A stretch of DNA of 64,000 nucleotides from positions 46,169,210 through 46,233,209 of the forward strand of contig OZ022238.1 of NCBI GenBank assembly GCA_963978895.1, written 5' to 3'. Origin of the DNA: Erpobdella octoculata (lineage: Eukaryota; Annelida; Clitellata; Hirudinida; Erpobdellidae). This document shows positions 24,043 to 35,147 of this stretch, piece by piece. Each line of letters opens with the position of its first letter. The first letter of the stretch is position 1. The translations under genes were made by a program, and so were the position numbers. Below the pieces are notes generated by a model. That model worked only from the letters and a program-made list of their open reading frames with translations, was not told where the DNA came from and searched no databases.

Positions 24043-26103
24043 GATGAATCTGTGAGTCATATCTATTCAGTTGAAAAACACCTAGGTATGATTTGTTTAA
24101 TTCACAAATAGACAACACAAATATGTTTATAATAATTGAACCTGTTTTAGTTGCATCAACAAAGAAAAATTTGTTGGGATTGATTTTGGAACAACAAACA
24201 CTCGTGTAGCCGTCAGTGACAAAAATGGTTTTAAAGTCTTAAAAGAAACCCGTTCGCTTGTTTATACAATAGAGGATGGAGAAGTTGTCGATGAAAACAC
24301 AGAGTGGGACATTTATGGCTGGCCTGAGCAACCTATTAAAGGCGTAAAGAAACTTCTGTTTGGTAAATTTGACGATAAAGATGTCCAAGAATACATGTAA
24401 GTGTTTTTTCTCAACATTATACTGTTTCAGAGTTTTTTTTAGTAAAACGATTTAAAGTTTTGGTTTTTTTTAAATAAAAAAATTGCAAAAAATTCAAAAA
24501 AAGAAACTTTAAAAAGTACATTGAAATTTTTTAATAAAGGAAAACCACTAATTTCAAAGTTGTAAAGGGACCCAAAAAACGTCCTTTAATTAAACTAAGA
24601 AAGTTTGACAGACTTTATAAACCATGTGAAGCTGCTGCACCTCTTTTGAGAAATATGAAAAAATCAGCTGGTTGATTTTAGTTTTGTAAAATAACTAAAA
24701 ATTTGTTTACTTAAAAAGTATAAATTGAACTATTAACAGATTTGTATTTCAATGAAGAAGTTAATAACGCTGTCATAACTGTTCCAACTGGTGCAAATTA
24801 TTTTGAGGTATTTATTAATAAAAGTTGTGCAAATATTTTTTGACATTTTCAGTTACACTGTTTCTCAAATAAATAGGAACTTAAAGAAGCTGGCAGACTT
24901 GCTGGATTTGAACAAATTGATGTTGTCAAAGAACCAATTGCTGCTGTGCTTGCACTCGATTCATTGGATTCCCAAGAATCTACTTCTGGTGATAAAGTGT
25001 TAGTTGTAATCTGTGCCCTTTTATTTGGAAATTATAAATTTTTGTGATTTTATAGTTGAATGAATTCAGAATTATACTTTTGTGGTTTCAGGACTGCTGT
25101 GTACGATTTTGGTGATGACAAATTTGAGGTTTCCATAATTAAATCCAAAAATGGACGTATGCATCTTTATTCATACGGTGACTTAATGCTTAATGGACGT
25201 CTTGTTGACAATGTTCTCATCAATTATTTCAACCAAAAATTAAGAGAACAGGTTAATATACCTAATTTTTAACAAGTAAAACATATAAACTGGAAAGTGT
25301 AAATTAACTTCATTATAATAAATCCGTGGCGTCACTAATTCTGGTGTCACCTAGTGTTAGGGTTGAAAAAAAAAACAGTGGGCAACCAAATCATAGTAAT
25401 GTTTTTTATTTTGGTGTCACACTATGTGAGTGTGTCACTCGGTGCAGACAGTACCTTCTAGTGATAACACTGCAATAAATAATAATTCAAATAAATTTTT
25501 GATTGATTTTAGACATTACAATATTTGTATGATAATATTTTAATTTGTTTGTATATTTACAGACTGGTGACAATATTGAAAAATCGAGTCATGATGATTT
25601 TTTACTTAGAAATCATATAGCTGATACAAAAATGGAACTATGCAATGTTACTAAAGTAAATATATACTTTCAATACCAATGTAATGGTCAATTTAACCAT
25701 TTTGAAATGGAATTAACAAGGAAAGAGTTGGAAAACAGAACTGATGAGTTGTTAAGGAGGACAATTCCTTTGTGTGAAAAAAGCATGAAAAGGTCTGGCA
25801 TTAGTAAGAAAGACATTGATGAAGTTTTGTTAGTTTGTGGAATGACAAAAATGCCAAAGGTAATTAAAACTATGTTAATATCAAGCATTTTATAACAACA
25901 ATAGCACATTGATCATGATACCATGAAATGTGAGTTCTAGATTTAATAAAATATGAATATTTATTTTAATTACTATTTGAAAGGTTAAAGAAGTGGTTGA
26001 AGAAATATTTGGAAAAGCCCCGAACAATAAAATTGATTCGCGTGAAATACTTGCTATTGGAGCTGCTGCTGCTGCCAGAAGATCCAAATATTATTTTGAA
26101 TAA
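24043..26103 (+). CDS. Hsp70-like nucleotide-binding-domain protein, copy D (one-base deletion in first recognised exon)
   Basis: Exons 24043-24085, 24151-24396, 24540-24670, 24740-24807, 24877-24998, 25092-25251, 25563-25859 and 25984-26103 correspond one to one to copy E. Motifs in order: VGIDFGTTNTRVAV (phosphate 1), VKKLLFGKFDD (Lys71 region), AVITVPTGANYF (connect 1), KEPIAAVLALDS, YDFGDDKFEVSII, VLLVCGMTKMPK (adenosine) and AIGAAAAARRSKYYFE with a stop. The phosphate-2 GGGT is GDDK, and the adenosine-motif GG is CG, both unlike active Hsp70s. Exon 1 is 43 nt against 44 in copy E, which shifts the frame ahead of the NBD unless an alternative start is used; it may therefore be a recent pseudogene. 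The protein ends at the NBD boundary. Confidence 0.75.
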
Positions 26104-26469
26104 AATGTTCTTTCTGTGATAAATTTAAATTTTTTTGGATTTAAATTAAAAACAGCTTCATGTCAAGACAGCCACCTGGCTAACTGGCTAGGTAGGCCAA
26201 AGCACTCGCTAGACAAAAATTGGTTAAATTAAACTTGTAAAAGACTTCACCACTTTCTTAGGTTATCCAATTTCTCTAGAGGAAACGTTGATTAGGTTTT
26301 ACTCATTCGTTTCTGTCGGCCAAAATTTTATCGCCAAAATTTGATTCTGAAATATTTAATTTTGCAAACGCTTTCTTTAATTTTTTAAATAATTAAATAA
26401 ACAATTATAAGATAAAAAGAATATTACCACAAGAAAACCAAAAAAGTCAACAGAATTTGCATGACAGAC

Positions 26470-28341
26470 CAGTGGTCATTCCGACTCGCAGCTGTTTAAT
26501 TTAGAACATTCATGAAATGTATGAATCCCATAAAAAACAATTGATAGAGTCCTTTAAGGATGTTCTATGGATGTCCGCGACAGCTGATATTTGGTCAGCC
26601 CACAAGAGAGCATTTATGGGTATCACGTTGCACTATGTGTGCTCACGAACATTGCAGATGAAGTTTTGATTTGTCGTCGATTAAAAGGGTCTCACACAGC
26701 TGAATCTATTGCAAAGATGTTAAATGACACTTTTGATGAATTTCAAATCACCAAACAAATTCTAAACATTGTCACAGACAATGCAGCTAATTTTGTTAAG
26801 GCATTTTCATTGGTGGCTGACAAAAACTATAGATGATGAAACTGAAGCGGACGAGCCTGTAAATGATATTTATGAAAAAGATGAAGAAATAAAAGGTGAA
26901 GGTATAGCAGATTTTATAGAAAGTGAGCATGATAATGATAATTCTGATGATGTGCTTCTTTTACCTCCTCATAAGCGCTGTGGTAATCATACATTAAATC
27001 TCGTGGCGAGTGTTGATGCATTGGAGTACAAACGACTTTATGATAGATCAATGGCAAAAGTTGTATCTTTATCAAACTCCATTCATCGCAGTGTAAAAAA
27101 TGCTGAGGTTGTGAAAGACATTACAGGTTCAACATTTATAAAGCCAAATGTTACAAGATGGTGCTCAGAATTTTATTCCGTTGAAAGGGTTGTTAATATA
27201 GGTTTTGAAAAGGTTTGTGATTGTCAGAAGAAATTAGAACAAGCTACATTTAAAGAGATTGAGTTTGAATTTTTGAAATCATTTCTTCCGATTATGAAAC
27301 CAATAGTCACTGCAATGGATATCTTCCAAAGCGAGAAGTCATATATTGGCCACATAATTCCGACCATCATTGGAATACAAAAAAAATTACATTCCTGTTC
27401 AGAAAAAACCATCAAACCTCTTATACAAGCACTATCTCGGGGTATAGAGAAACGATTTGGTCCTGTTTTAGAAAATGAAGAGTATCTGCTAGCAACAGCG
27501 ATAATTCCCCAATTCAAATTGAATTTTTTGTCCGATGAGCAAAAAAAATATTTGATTAAAGAAAAATTATTGGCTTACATAAAAGAGATGAATCAAGAGC
27601 TTGAAAAATCAGGTTTATTTAACTTGTATTTAATTGCAAATGTTAAAAGGTTTTTTTTGGTTAACAATTAACAATACACAGCATTATTGTTTAATTATTG
27701 TTTATTAATTATTGTTTTTATAACTATCTTTGCAGGTTGTAAATCTAGAAGCTCTACCTCAAAAACAATCACCTCTGTTGACAATGATCAGTGCAGTGAA
27801 AATGACGATTTGTACGACTATATGGATACCATACCAAACTCCTTTGACAATGTATTGGCTGAACAGCTTAATGATTATTTATCAAACCCGTCCAAGAACA
27901 TCCAAAGTCTCTTCCATTATCCAAATGTTTGTGCAGCATTTATAAAGCTCAATTCAACATTGCCAAGTTTAGCAGCAGTTGAAAGACTTTTTAGTGTAGC
28001 AGGACAAATTTTATCTGACAGATGAAGTAAATTGTCTGATAACCATATCGATATGATGATTTTTTAAGAGATCATCTTAGATATTCTGTAAATGCTTTTG
28101 ATAGTATCATTTTGTAAATAATTGTGTAAATAAAAATGTAAATAATTATATTCTGTTCTTGGAAATTACATTTGTTTAAAATTTTAATGTTAAAAAGTAG
28201 TTAACTACTAGGAAGTAGTTAAGTAGGTAGTTAATAACTACTGCTTTTAAAAGTAGTTAGGAAATAGTTACTAACTACTTTTTTTGTGAGTAGTTAAATA
28301 AAGTAGTTAACTACTTTTAAAATAGTTAAAAACCATCACTG
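26470..28341 (+). mobile_element. hAT transposon inserted downstream of copy D
   Basis: Block E has the uninterrupted site GCATGACAGACCACTTTAGT (57963-57982); block D is split after GACAGAC. The right end reads inward CAGTGATGGTTTTTAAC and lies among GTAGTTAACTACTT-type subterminal repeats (28195-28330). The left end begins CAGTGGTCATTCC and does not pair well with the right, so it is probably eroded. The flanking direct repeat is imperfect (CAGACCAG against CAGACCAC). Confidence 0.75.
26521..28068 (+). pseudogene. hAT transposase, nearly full catalytic region, frameshifted
   Basis: Three frames in series. 26521-26665 carries TADIWSAHKRAFMGI (first conserved hAT block). 26663-26833 carries LKGSHTAESI and ILNIVTDNAANFVKAF, the conserved 'TDNAANM.KA' block. 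26769-27671 carries HKRCGNHTLNLVAS (C/H-containing block) and NVTRWCSEFYS (the 'TRWNS' block). 27730-28068 ends with LPSLAAVERLFSVAGQILSD, the dimerisation domain, interrupted by an in-frame TGA at 28023. At least two frameshifts and one stop are present. No BED finger is visible at the 5' end. Confidence 0.85.
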
Positions 28342-28940
28342 CAGACCACTTTAGTTCTAGACTTGGACTCCTAATTTGAATGAAATAATAATAATAATAA
28401 TTTAATCATTTGATTAGGCGCTCCCTTATCGACAAAGTCCATTACGGGTTAGGGTTAGGGTTAGGGTTAGGTGACCCCCTTGTATTAAACAGGAGAGATC
28501 ATTCGATGTCACGATGTGCTGTTTACAAAAATATAGCCGCGCGATACGCTTTAAATTTAAGTTTACCCAATACACCTTTCTAATATTTACATTTGTTTTT
28601 TTTTTTGGGTCTGTCTATGTCTGCATTGCAGTGCCCACAAGTACATATTAGTAAACCGGGCACAAAAGCGAAAACTGTTAAGAAAACTCTTATCTTCAAC
28701 TATAAATAAAATACTCAATTTATTCCACACTGGAATGTGGCTGCAGTGTTAGAAAAAGTTATAGTGCCAGTGAAAAAAACTAAATAGAATTTAGTATCAG
28801 GTATTCTGAATAGAGCCTGGGATCAATTAACGTTATTTTCTGACTGTCACAAGCAATAATTCAAATAAAACTTGAAAATAGTTAAGTTTAAACGGTTCAA
28901 GTTAATTAGTAATTGTTACAGTTAAATAATGAAATGAAGC
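28342..28940. other. 3' flank of copy D, shared with block E
   Basis: Non-coding; matches 57972-58455. Differs mainly by an (ATA)n stretch at 28387-28402 and a telomere-like tract at 28446-28475 that are absent or collapsed in E. No gene is seen. Confidence 0.6.
28446..28475 (+). repeat. Interstitial telomere-like tract (TTAGGG)4
   Basis: GGGTTAGGGTTAGGGTTAGG with one more unit. The flanking about 60 bp is also absent from the paralogous position in block E (58010-58030), where TATAGGGCCCCCTTTTATTA is continuous. Confidence 0.85.
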
Positions 28941-29121
28941 AAATCACCACACGTGAAGTCCAACGTTACATTTGCTAAATACATGTATAGTTTTTATCAA
29001 CACAAACCGCATCGTCGCTGGGTGTCTCCTTGAGCAATCATGTGATTTTGGCCGTCATATTGAACGCGAAAAATATAAACGCGGTAACTTATATTTTTAG
29101 GACGACCAAGTGGAGTGCCAA

Positions 29122-29277
29122 CAGTCAATCTATTAATGCCATACTGACAAATGTACGAAGCAGTCAATCTATTAATTCCATATTGACAAATGTACGAAGC
29201 AGTCAATCTATTAATTCCATATTGACAAATGTACGAAGCAGTCAATCTATTAATGCCATACTGACAAATGTACGAAG
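29122..29277. repeat. 39-bp tandem repeat, four copies
   Basis: Copies of CAGTCAATCTATTAATKCCA followed by TAYTGACAAATGTACGAAG start at 29122, 29161, 29200 and 29239. Copies 1 and 4 share the GCC/ACTGAC variant, copies 2 and 3 the TCC/ATTGAC variant. No spacer variation, so not CRISPR-like. The surrounding 28940-29850 has no recognisable gene. Confidence 0.9.
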
Positions 29278-29857
29278 CAGTCTCAGAACGTTTAAACTGC
29301 AGTTTAGTGATGTTTTGTGACCTTGCGTCATTTTTAAAAAAAAGAAAACACATTTATTTATTTAATTTGCATGTGCTGGCTGTTCAAGTTTTGCATACAA
29401 ACAAATTTGAATAAATACAAGTTCAATTAAATTACTGCTATAATTTCGCTGGTTTCTACATTTTTGTTTCCGCCTGTAATTTATTTATTTACTATGATTT
29501 TAAACATAATAATAAATAGGGTTATAGAGACCCACAAAATTAATTGCCCCTGGCCCCGTTCATCCTCTCACAGACCTGTACGAGACTGTACAAGTTCTTA
29601 ATAAGAACTTCTTATGATATTAGGGGAAATTGGGCGCGAATTAACAAGATTATTATTTTCAAAAGTACGTTTACGGGCAAAATTTGAGGCAAAAAAATCA
29701 ATGGTAAGTGGTCAAAAATTGATTACAACCTCATGTGATACTGATATGAGCGTAGTAAACATACTTAGAAACAACTTGACTGGATTTCTCAATTACCGTT
29801 AAACTGATACATATTGACTCTACTACTCTAATATTCGTTGACTTGCCAGTTATCAAC

Positions 29858-31197
29858 GGGATGCGGAAAGTTCGCCCCCGGCTTTTCCACCGTCTTTTCG
29901 CCCCCATCTTTTCGCCCCCGTTTTTACGCCCCCGGGGAAGTTTTGCACCCGGTTTTTTGCCCTTGGGAAAGTTCGCCCCCGCGCTTTTTGCCCCTGGAAA
30001 AGTTCGCTCCCGATTTTTCACCCCAGTTTTTTCGTCCCCATTTTTTCGCCCCATTTTTCGCTCCCGGCATAATTTGCTCCCAGTTTTTTACCCCCGGTTT
30101 TTCGTTCCTGGTTTTTTGCCCTTAGTTTTTTACTTCTGGTTTTTGTTCTCAGTGGTGTGCTCTCGAGAAAGTTTGCTCCCGGATTTTGGCCTTTTTAAAA
30201 GTAAGTCTTCTGGTTTTTGCTTCTGATTTTTTACCAAAAACTTGGTTCCGAGAATGTTAGCTTTTGTTCTAGGGAAAATCTGCTACTTCGACTTTTGCCC
30301 CAGATTTTTTTCACTTAACGTTTGTTACAGGAAAAACATTCTCTCGCTTTTGCATTTTCAGCTTCTTCTTCTTTCCTTTTTTTCCAGTATTTACCCCAAG
30401 AACATTCCACTGGGCTTTTCGTCGCTCTAAAAATTTAGAGCTTCCCTGGAAAGACTCACTATTTAATATAACTATTTGCTTATGCAAAAATTAAATCCCA
30501 GTTTCACGCTCTGTGGAAGATTTGACTCTATATCCGTTTTTGAGTAAAAAAGTAACAACCTTTTGAAGAAAAGTAAAAATATTTTTGGAGAAGTTTTGCA
30601 AAAAACATCAAGGCCACCCATGCATCTGGTCATCAGCTATTTTAAGAAAAAAATGTTTATAAGATTTTAGAGAAGTATCTACGATTACCCCCCCCCCCCT
30701 TAACTCGACTATCTGGTATTGTGAGAGGGAAAGTGTCTAGGAAAGTTTTTAAAGTGTGGGTTTTAAAAACATTTGCTTTCTCAGCTTTATGCTGAAATGA
30801 CGCTCCTGCCCTCCAATAATTTTCAAATATCACCTCAAAGTCAAGTGGTCTGGATGAAACACTACTGGCAATATTTTTCAGGGGTTATATTTCTAAGGAA
30901 AAAAAGGTTGTAGGAGGGAAAAAGTCGAAAGCACCAAGAACTAACGTCTCATGAGAAGAATGTGCAAAAAATTTTAAAATGTTGAGAAACTTTTCCAGAT
31001 AAAAAATCAGGGATGAAAACCGGAAGGAAATTTTCCCATGGACAAAAAACTGAGAGTCAAAAACTAGGAGCCAAAAATTGGGGGCGAAAAACGGGTACGA
31101 AAAACTGGGGGCGAAAAATTGGGGGTGAACTTTCCCAGGGGCAAAAAAACGGGCGAAAAGACGGGGGCAAAAAACGGGGGCGAACTTTCCGTAAACC
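29858..31197. mobile_element. Mutator-like foldback element with 9-bp TSD
   Basis: A 9-bp direct repeat GTTATCAAC flanks it (29849-29857 and 31198-31206). The ends are GGGATGCGGAAAGTTCGCCC and, inward from the right, GGTTTACGGAAAGTTCGCCC (17 of 20). Inside both ends are degenerate runs of TTTTCGCCCCCG/CGGGGGCGAAAA (29865-30130 and 31030-31190), giving long foldback arms. A C-run lies at about 30690-30701. No transposase is visible. Nine-base duplications and GG-starting TIRs suit the Mutator superfamily, and the ends resemble those of 52740-53507. Confidence 0.7.
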
Positions 31198-31206
31198 GTT
31201 ATCAAC

Positions 31207-32126
31207 CCTATTTTAAACCAGGCGCCCCAATGTTTACTCTAAGATGTTTGCTGGTTTGTTACTTTATGATCAGCAGTCCCGTTCAGTAATCCGGCCTTGG
31301 TCAAGGGATTCCAACCTTTGGCTCAGGCAAGCAGGCACACATATACGGTAAAGTTAGTATAATGGATTTAACAAGTGAACCGTAAAAACTTTGTTTTTTT
31401 TTAAATCGTCGTAATTTTTATAATACTTAGTGTTTGTAAATTATTTCTTTATGATACTAATTTTAAAAAATAGAAAGTAAATTGACCAACGTTTTCTTGA
31501 AACCCAATGTGAGATGTATTTGAGAATGGAAAATATAAGAAACTTTTAAAGCAATATGAAAAAACCAATGTTGCATAATTAATTTTTAAATTTGTTTAAA
31601 TAAATCTATAAAAGAAAACATTGATTACCATAACATGATATGTGAAAAAATGAGTGAACCTTTATTTAATTGCTCTTAATTTGTTTTTGTTTTCAAACAT
31701 AAATAATTATTATCCTAAATATTAAAAAATATTCCAGAATGCATTGTTTTAAGGAGTGAGCCTATATTTCAAAATTCAACTCAAGGTTTGCAAACATTCA
31801 AGCAAACAAGCAATCGAGACTGGTGGGGAAATTATTAGAAAATAATTCAAAATATTGAAAAAATTTACTTTTTCAATTTTTTACTTGACTTTTCTAAGTA
31901 GCAGGTGTTCACAATGCTAAATTTTGTAAAGATCCTTTTATTGGTTCTGGGGTTAAATAAATTACAAGCATTACAAATTTGGGCTGTATATATTAGATCA
32001 ATATTAGTAGAAATTTGGACGACACTTAACTCATTTTTCTTCAAATGTTTTCTAAAAGAAGATGTTTCAAAAATTAAAAAAATCTGTTTATTTTTATTGT
32101 TGTTAGCAGAGCAAAATAAACTTATT
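31207..32126. repeat. Repeat-derived spacer before fragment C0
   Basis: 31215-31345 matches 4150-4300. 31900-32100 matches the 3' flank of copies A and B (TAGATCAATATTAGTAGAAA and TTTTCTTCAAATG-type sequence). No coding signal. Confidence 0.6.
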
Positions 32127-32262
32127 TATGATATCAAGTTTCTTCTGGCAGCAACAGAAGCTCCAATAGCAAGTATTTCTTGTGGATCAAATTTTTGGTT
32201 TGGTGCTCGTCCAAATATTTCTTCAACCATATATTTCTGGCTTTGATAATAGAAACCTCAAA
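32127..32262 (-). pseudogene. Hsp70-like fragment C0: exon 6 piece fused to exon 8
   Basis: On the minus strand, FEVSIIKA from exon 6 runs directly into [19 protein letters not shown] and [14 protein letters not shown] with a stop, that is, exon 8. Exon 7 and both introns are missing. It abuts the start of block C, so it is either the end of a third minus-strand copy or a deletion product of an earlier tandem array. Confidence 0.8.
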
Positions 32263-32454
32263 TAAACGCATTTTTAAATAAATTTATTTTTTATCTTTAC
32301 TTGTTTTTATACACGTATTTTAAATTTTCTGAGTGATGCATTGAATAACTTTTATTGTTTGACTTACTAAAACGTGAGTTGCAATGCCTCTGCATATCTC
32401 TTTGTTTTAAAAAATCATATGTTGTATAAGAAACGCTTTAAGGCGGGCGCACAC

Positions 32455-32488
32455 CAAGGATATCTTGATATATATCAAGACATCCTTG
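32455..32488. mobile_element. 34-bp minimal hAT-type element with 8-bp TSD
   Basis: Two 17-bp arms, CAAGGATATCTTGATAT and its complement with one mismatch, are joined with no interior. They sit between exact 8-bp repeats GCGCACAC (32447-32454 and 32489-32496) and interrupt the Harbinger end, whose uninterrupted form GGCGGGCGCACACGAACAAC is at 32962. The arms match the first 17 bp of the MITE at 1298-1524. Confidence 0.85.
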
Positions 32489-33161
32489 GCGCACACGAAC
32501 AACAAATTTGAGCAATTTAGTTGCACAACTAAATTTCTTGAGCAACTTTTGCGCGCACACGCTTAGAGTAACAGTTGGTATTTTTCGTTGAAATTCTTTA
32601 ATAAATTAATTTATTACATTAAATCAAATTCCATCACAATATTTTCTCGCAAGTTTTCTATTTTTTTCAATAATCAAGTCATAAAACTTTGTGCAAATTA
32701 CTAAAATTTTTTATTAAAATTTATCAAAGTCATAACAGAATCGCTTGTTCATTTTATTTTTATATTTTTCTTATAAAAAAAACTATTTAACTAATTACAG
32801 AAAGACGGGTGACTAAAAGTTGTCCAAAATATTCAAACGAATTTGAAAACTAAACTAGTTGGGCAACTGAGTTGACAACTTAAAAAGTTGCTCAACTCAT
32901 GGCGCGCACACGGGCAATTTGGCTGCACAACTCGATTTGCACAACTTAATTGCACAACTTAAGGCGGGCGCACACGAACAACAAAGTTGTGCAACTCGAG
33001 TTGTGCAGCCAAATTGCTCGTGTGCGCACCTCGAGTTGGACAACTTTTCAAGTTGTCAACTCAGTTACCCAACTGGTTTAGTTTTCAAATTCGTTTGAAA
33101 ACTTCGAGACACACATTGCACTGTGATTGGTTGATCACTTTTGTTTATAAAAAATATTAAA

Positions 33162-33829
33162 ATGGAAGTAGAGTGGACGAGCGAAGCGATCACAAATTTA
33201 ATAAACTACTATGAAAAAAATAGTAGTTTGTACAATATTTGTTCGCCGGATTATAGAAACCGTGAAAAAAAACGTGTTCTTGTGCAAAAATGTGCGGACT
33301 CGCTCGGGAAGAATGGTGAAAATAATATTTTTTATGCATTTGCCTTAAATTGTATCTTAAATTTTAAACGTGGTCAATGACTAGTATTGGGATATTTAAA
33401 CATTTTAGTTTTAAAAGAGATTTGGCGTCGCATTGTCAATAATACTCAATAGCAATTTCCCTTAGTCAATAGTCTAGCTAGCCTAGCCACTAGTGCTTAT
33501 TTTATTATAGCAATTTATAGTGTATAGTCTAGTTATAATTATAGTCTAGTTATTATAGCAATTTATAGTGTATAGTCTAGTTACAAGACTCTGGCATGTA
33601 CTAGATTCCAGAATGTGGTAAAAAAAATTTTTTTCTCAGTTTTGGAGGTGGAGAGAAAATGGGCAAATTTAAGAACCCAGTTTTTTAAAGAGCTAAGGTT
33701 GGCAAATCAAAAAGGCAAATCAGGAGCTGGGGGAGGAGCAAAAAGTGAAAGCAAGTGGCGCTACTTTAATGCTCTTTCATTCCTAGAAAAACACAGTGAA
33801 AGAAGGAGAACAATCACTAATCTTCAGGT
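33162..33829 (+). CDS. MADF-domain (Myb/SANT-like) protein of the Harbinger element
   Basis: Exon 1 is 33162-33313, starting MEVEWTSEAITNLINYYEKN and ending before a GTGAAAAT donor. Exon 2 is about 33640-33829, after TTTTTTTCTCAG, continuing VLEVERKWANLRTQFFKEL and ESKWRYFNALSFLEKH. Together they form a MADF domain: an acidic/aromatic first helix, the 'R.K..LR..F.RE' recognition helix, and the closing 'W.Y...L.FL' motif. In Harbinger elements such a protein binds the transposon ends and partners the DDE transposase, acting in the nucleus. It converges on the transposase gene about 90 bp away. Only the domain itself is seen, so the C-terminal part may be lost. An alternative upstream ATG at 33141 in the same frame would add seven residues. 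Confidence 0.75.
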
Positions 33830-33916
33830 TTTTACTAAATTTTATTTCATCTACACACACAGCAATAAAAAACAAACAACACACTTCATCAAACAAACAA
33901 ATGTATGCCAAACTGC

Positions 33917-34713
33917 TTAATTGATTATTTCTTCCTGCCAACTCACAGCCCCAACTGTGCTGTTAACGTAGGAGCAAAACTGGTCTCGTACTTGTGTCGA
34001 TTTGACGGAAACCCGATTTGCCCCAATTTTGTGTGTTAGAGGCAATAAGTTGGAGACAGGAACTTCATCTGGCCCAATGTAGTTTGAGGTAGAAGTGAAA
34101 CTTCGAAGGAGAAAATTGTGCAAACAACACGTAGCCATAACTACAATATCCACTTTTTCAGGTGCTAAAGCTATGGGGCGTCCAAAAACTTTGAATCGGT
34201 TGCTTAAAATACCGAAAGCATTTTCAACAACCCTTCGCGCTCTACTAAGCCTGTAGTTAAAGATTCTTTGTTGGGGCGACAACCCTCTGCTGCAATAAGG
34301 CTTCATAATATAAGTCTTCAACGCAAATGGATCATCAGCAACAATAACATAAGGTAAGACGTTGGTGGATTCTGGAGGTGGCAAGCAGCAAGAATATTTA
34401 ACATGTTATTGCTTAAGCCTATTGCCAATGAGCAACTGTTAAACACACCTCCACCGGCAACACGTCCATAATTTCCAATGTCGACAAATAGAAATTTGTA
34501 CGAGGCATCAACAAGTGCCAACAATACAATACTGTTAAAATGTTTGTAATTGTAGTATTGTGATCCGCTGTTTGAGGGTGCTGCAACTGCCACATGTTTC
34601 CCATCTAATGCCCCGATGCAGTTGGGAAAATTCCACTGCTTCCAAAACTCAGCAGCCACAGTTTTCCATTTTTGTTCGGTGCTAGGAACCTTTGTAAAAA
34701 TAAAAATGTTCAC
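33917..34713 (-). pseudogene. PIF/Harbinger DDE transposase, frameshifted
   Basis: Two overlapping frames (34713-34318, then 34384-33917) make one protein of about 260 residues. N-terminal to C-terminal it has the GALDGKHVAVAAP block (first catalytic Asp), FLFVDIGNYGRVAGGGVFNS (second block), VLPYVIVADDPFAL, and YRLSRARRVVENAFGILSNR containing the third acidic residue. In the second block the usual Ser-Asp-Gly-Gly-Val-Phe is Ala-Gly-Gly-Gly-Val-Phe, so the second catalytic Asp is lost (GAT to GGT class change). That and the frameshift near 34380 mean the enzyme is dead. The N-terminal part before the DDE domain is missing. Confidence 0.85.
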
Positions 34714-34829
34714 ATTATTGTAAGAGTGAAATTAAAAAAGCAATCCTATCGATTACTATAAGCACATGGAATTTTATTCTTAGTTTTTGTTTTCTAATAA
34801 ATCTTACAACTTTTTTCCAGCTACCCACA

Positions 34830-35147
34830 AAGTAAAAAAGAAAATAACGCGCACAGGCATATAACTCGCTAAGGGGTGCGCGGTATGCATAGACTTATAT
34901 ATATAAGTCTATGGCGGTATGTAACAAGTGAAGCAAAAACAAAGTTTTTTAAAAGTACACTTTTATATTTTTACTACATAAACAAAAAACATATTAGCAT
35001 AAACAATAAATAGTTCGACGAAAATATCACAAATGAGTATTTATTTAAATTTTGTCCAATCGATCCGAAAATTTAATAGAATGCATTATTAATCAGTTCG
35101 GAGGTATGTTTATATTTTTAAGTCTCTAGCTCATCGGGAAGTTAGTT
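34830..35147. repeat. Continuation of block C 3' flank
   Basis: Same sequence as 8817-9130, starting AAGTAAAAAAGAAAATAACG. Contains a short inverted pair around TATATATAAGTC near 34893-34909. No gene. Confidence 0.6.

Larger units (their letters stand above)
32438..34829. mobile_element. PIF/Harbinger element inserted in block C flank
   Basis: Block B is continuous at GTATAAGAAACGCTAAGG joined to AAGTAAAAAAG (8800-8827), whereas block C is interrupted from 32438 to about 34829. The left end is TTAAGGCGGGCGCACACGAAC-like. A second copy of this end occurs at 32960 in the same orientation, and 32880-32957 is an inverted copy of its subterminal sequence (GTTGTGCAGCCAAATTGC-type words), so there is a nested or duplicated terminus. 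It carries the two genes expected of Harbinger, a MADF protein and a DDE transposase, facing each other. No matching right TIR was found, so the right end is probably deleted. Confidence 0.8.

Noticed and set aside
24043..26103. Bacterial DnaK or contamination
   Set aside because: The gene is split by seven short introns with eukaryotic splice sites, is AT-rich like its surroundings and sits among animal transposons.
28446..28475. A true chromosome end
   Set aside because: Only four TTAGGG units, with block D sequence continuing on both sides.
29122..29277. CRISPR-like array
   Set aside because: The 39-bp units are contiguous with no unique spacers and the host is eukaryotic.
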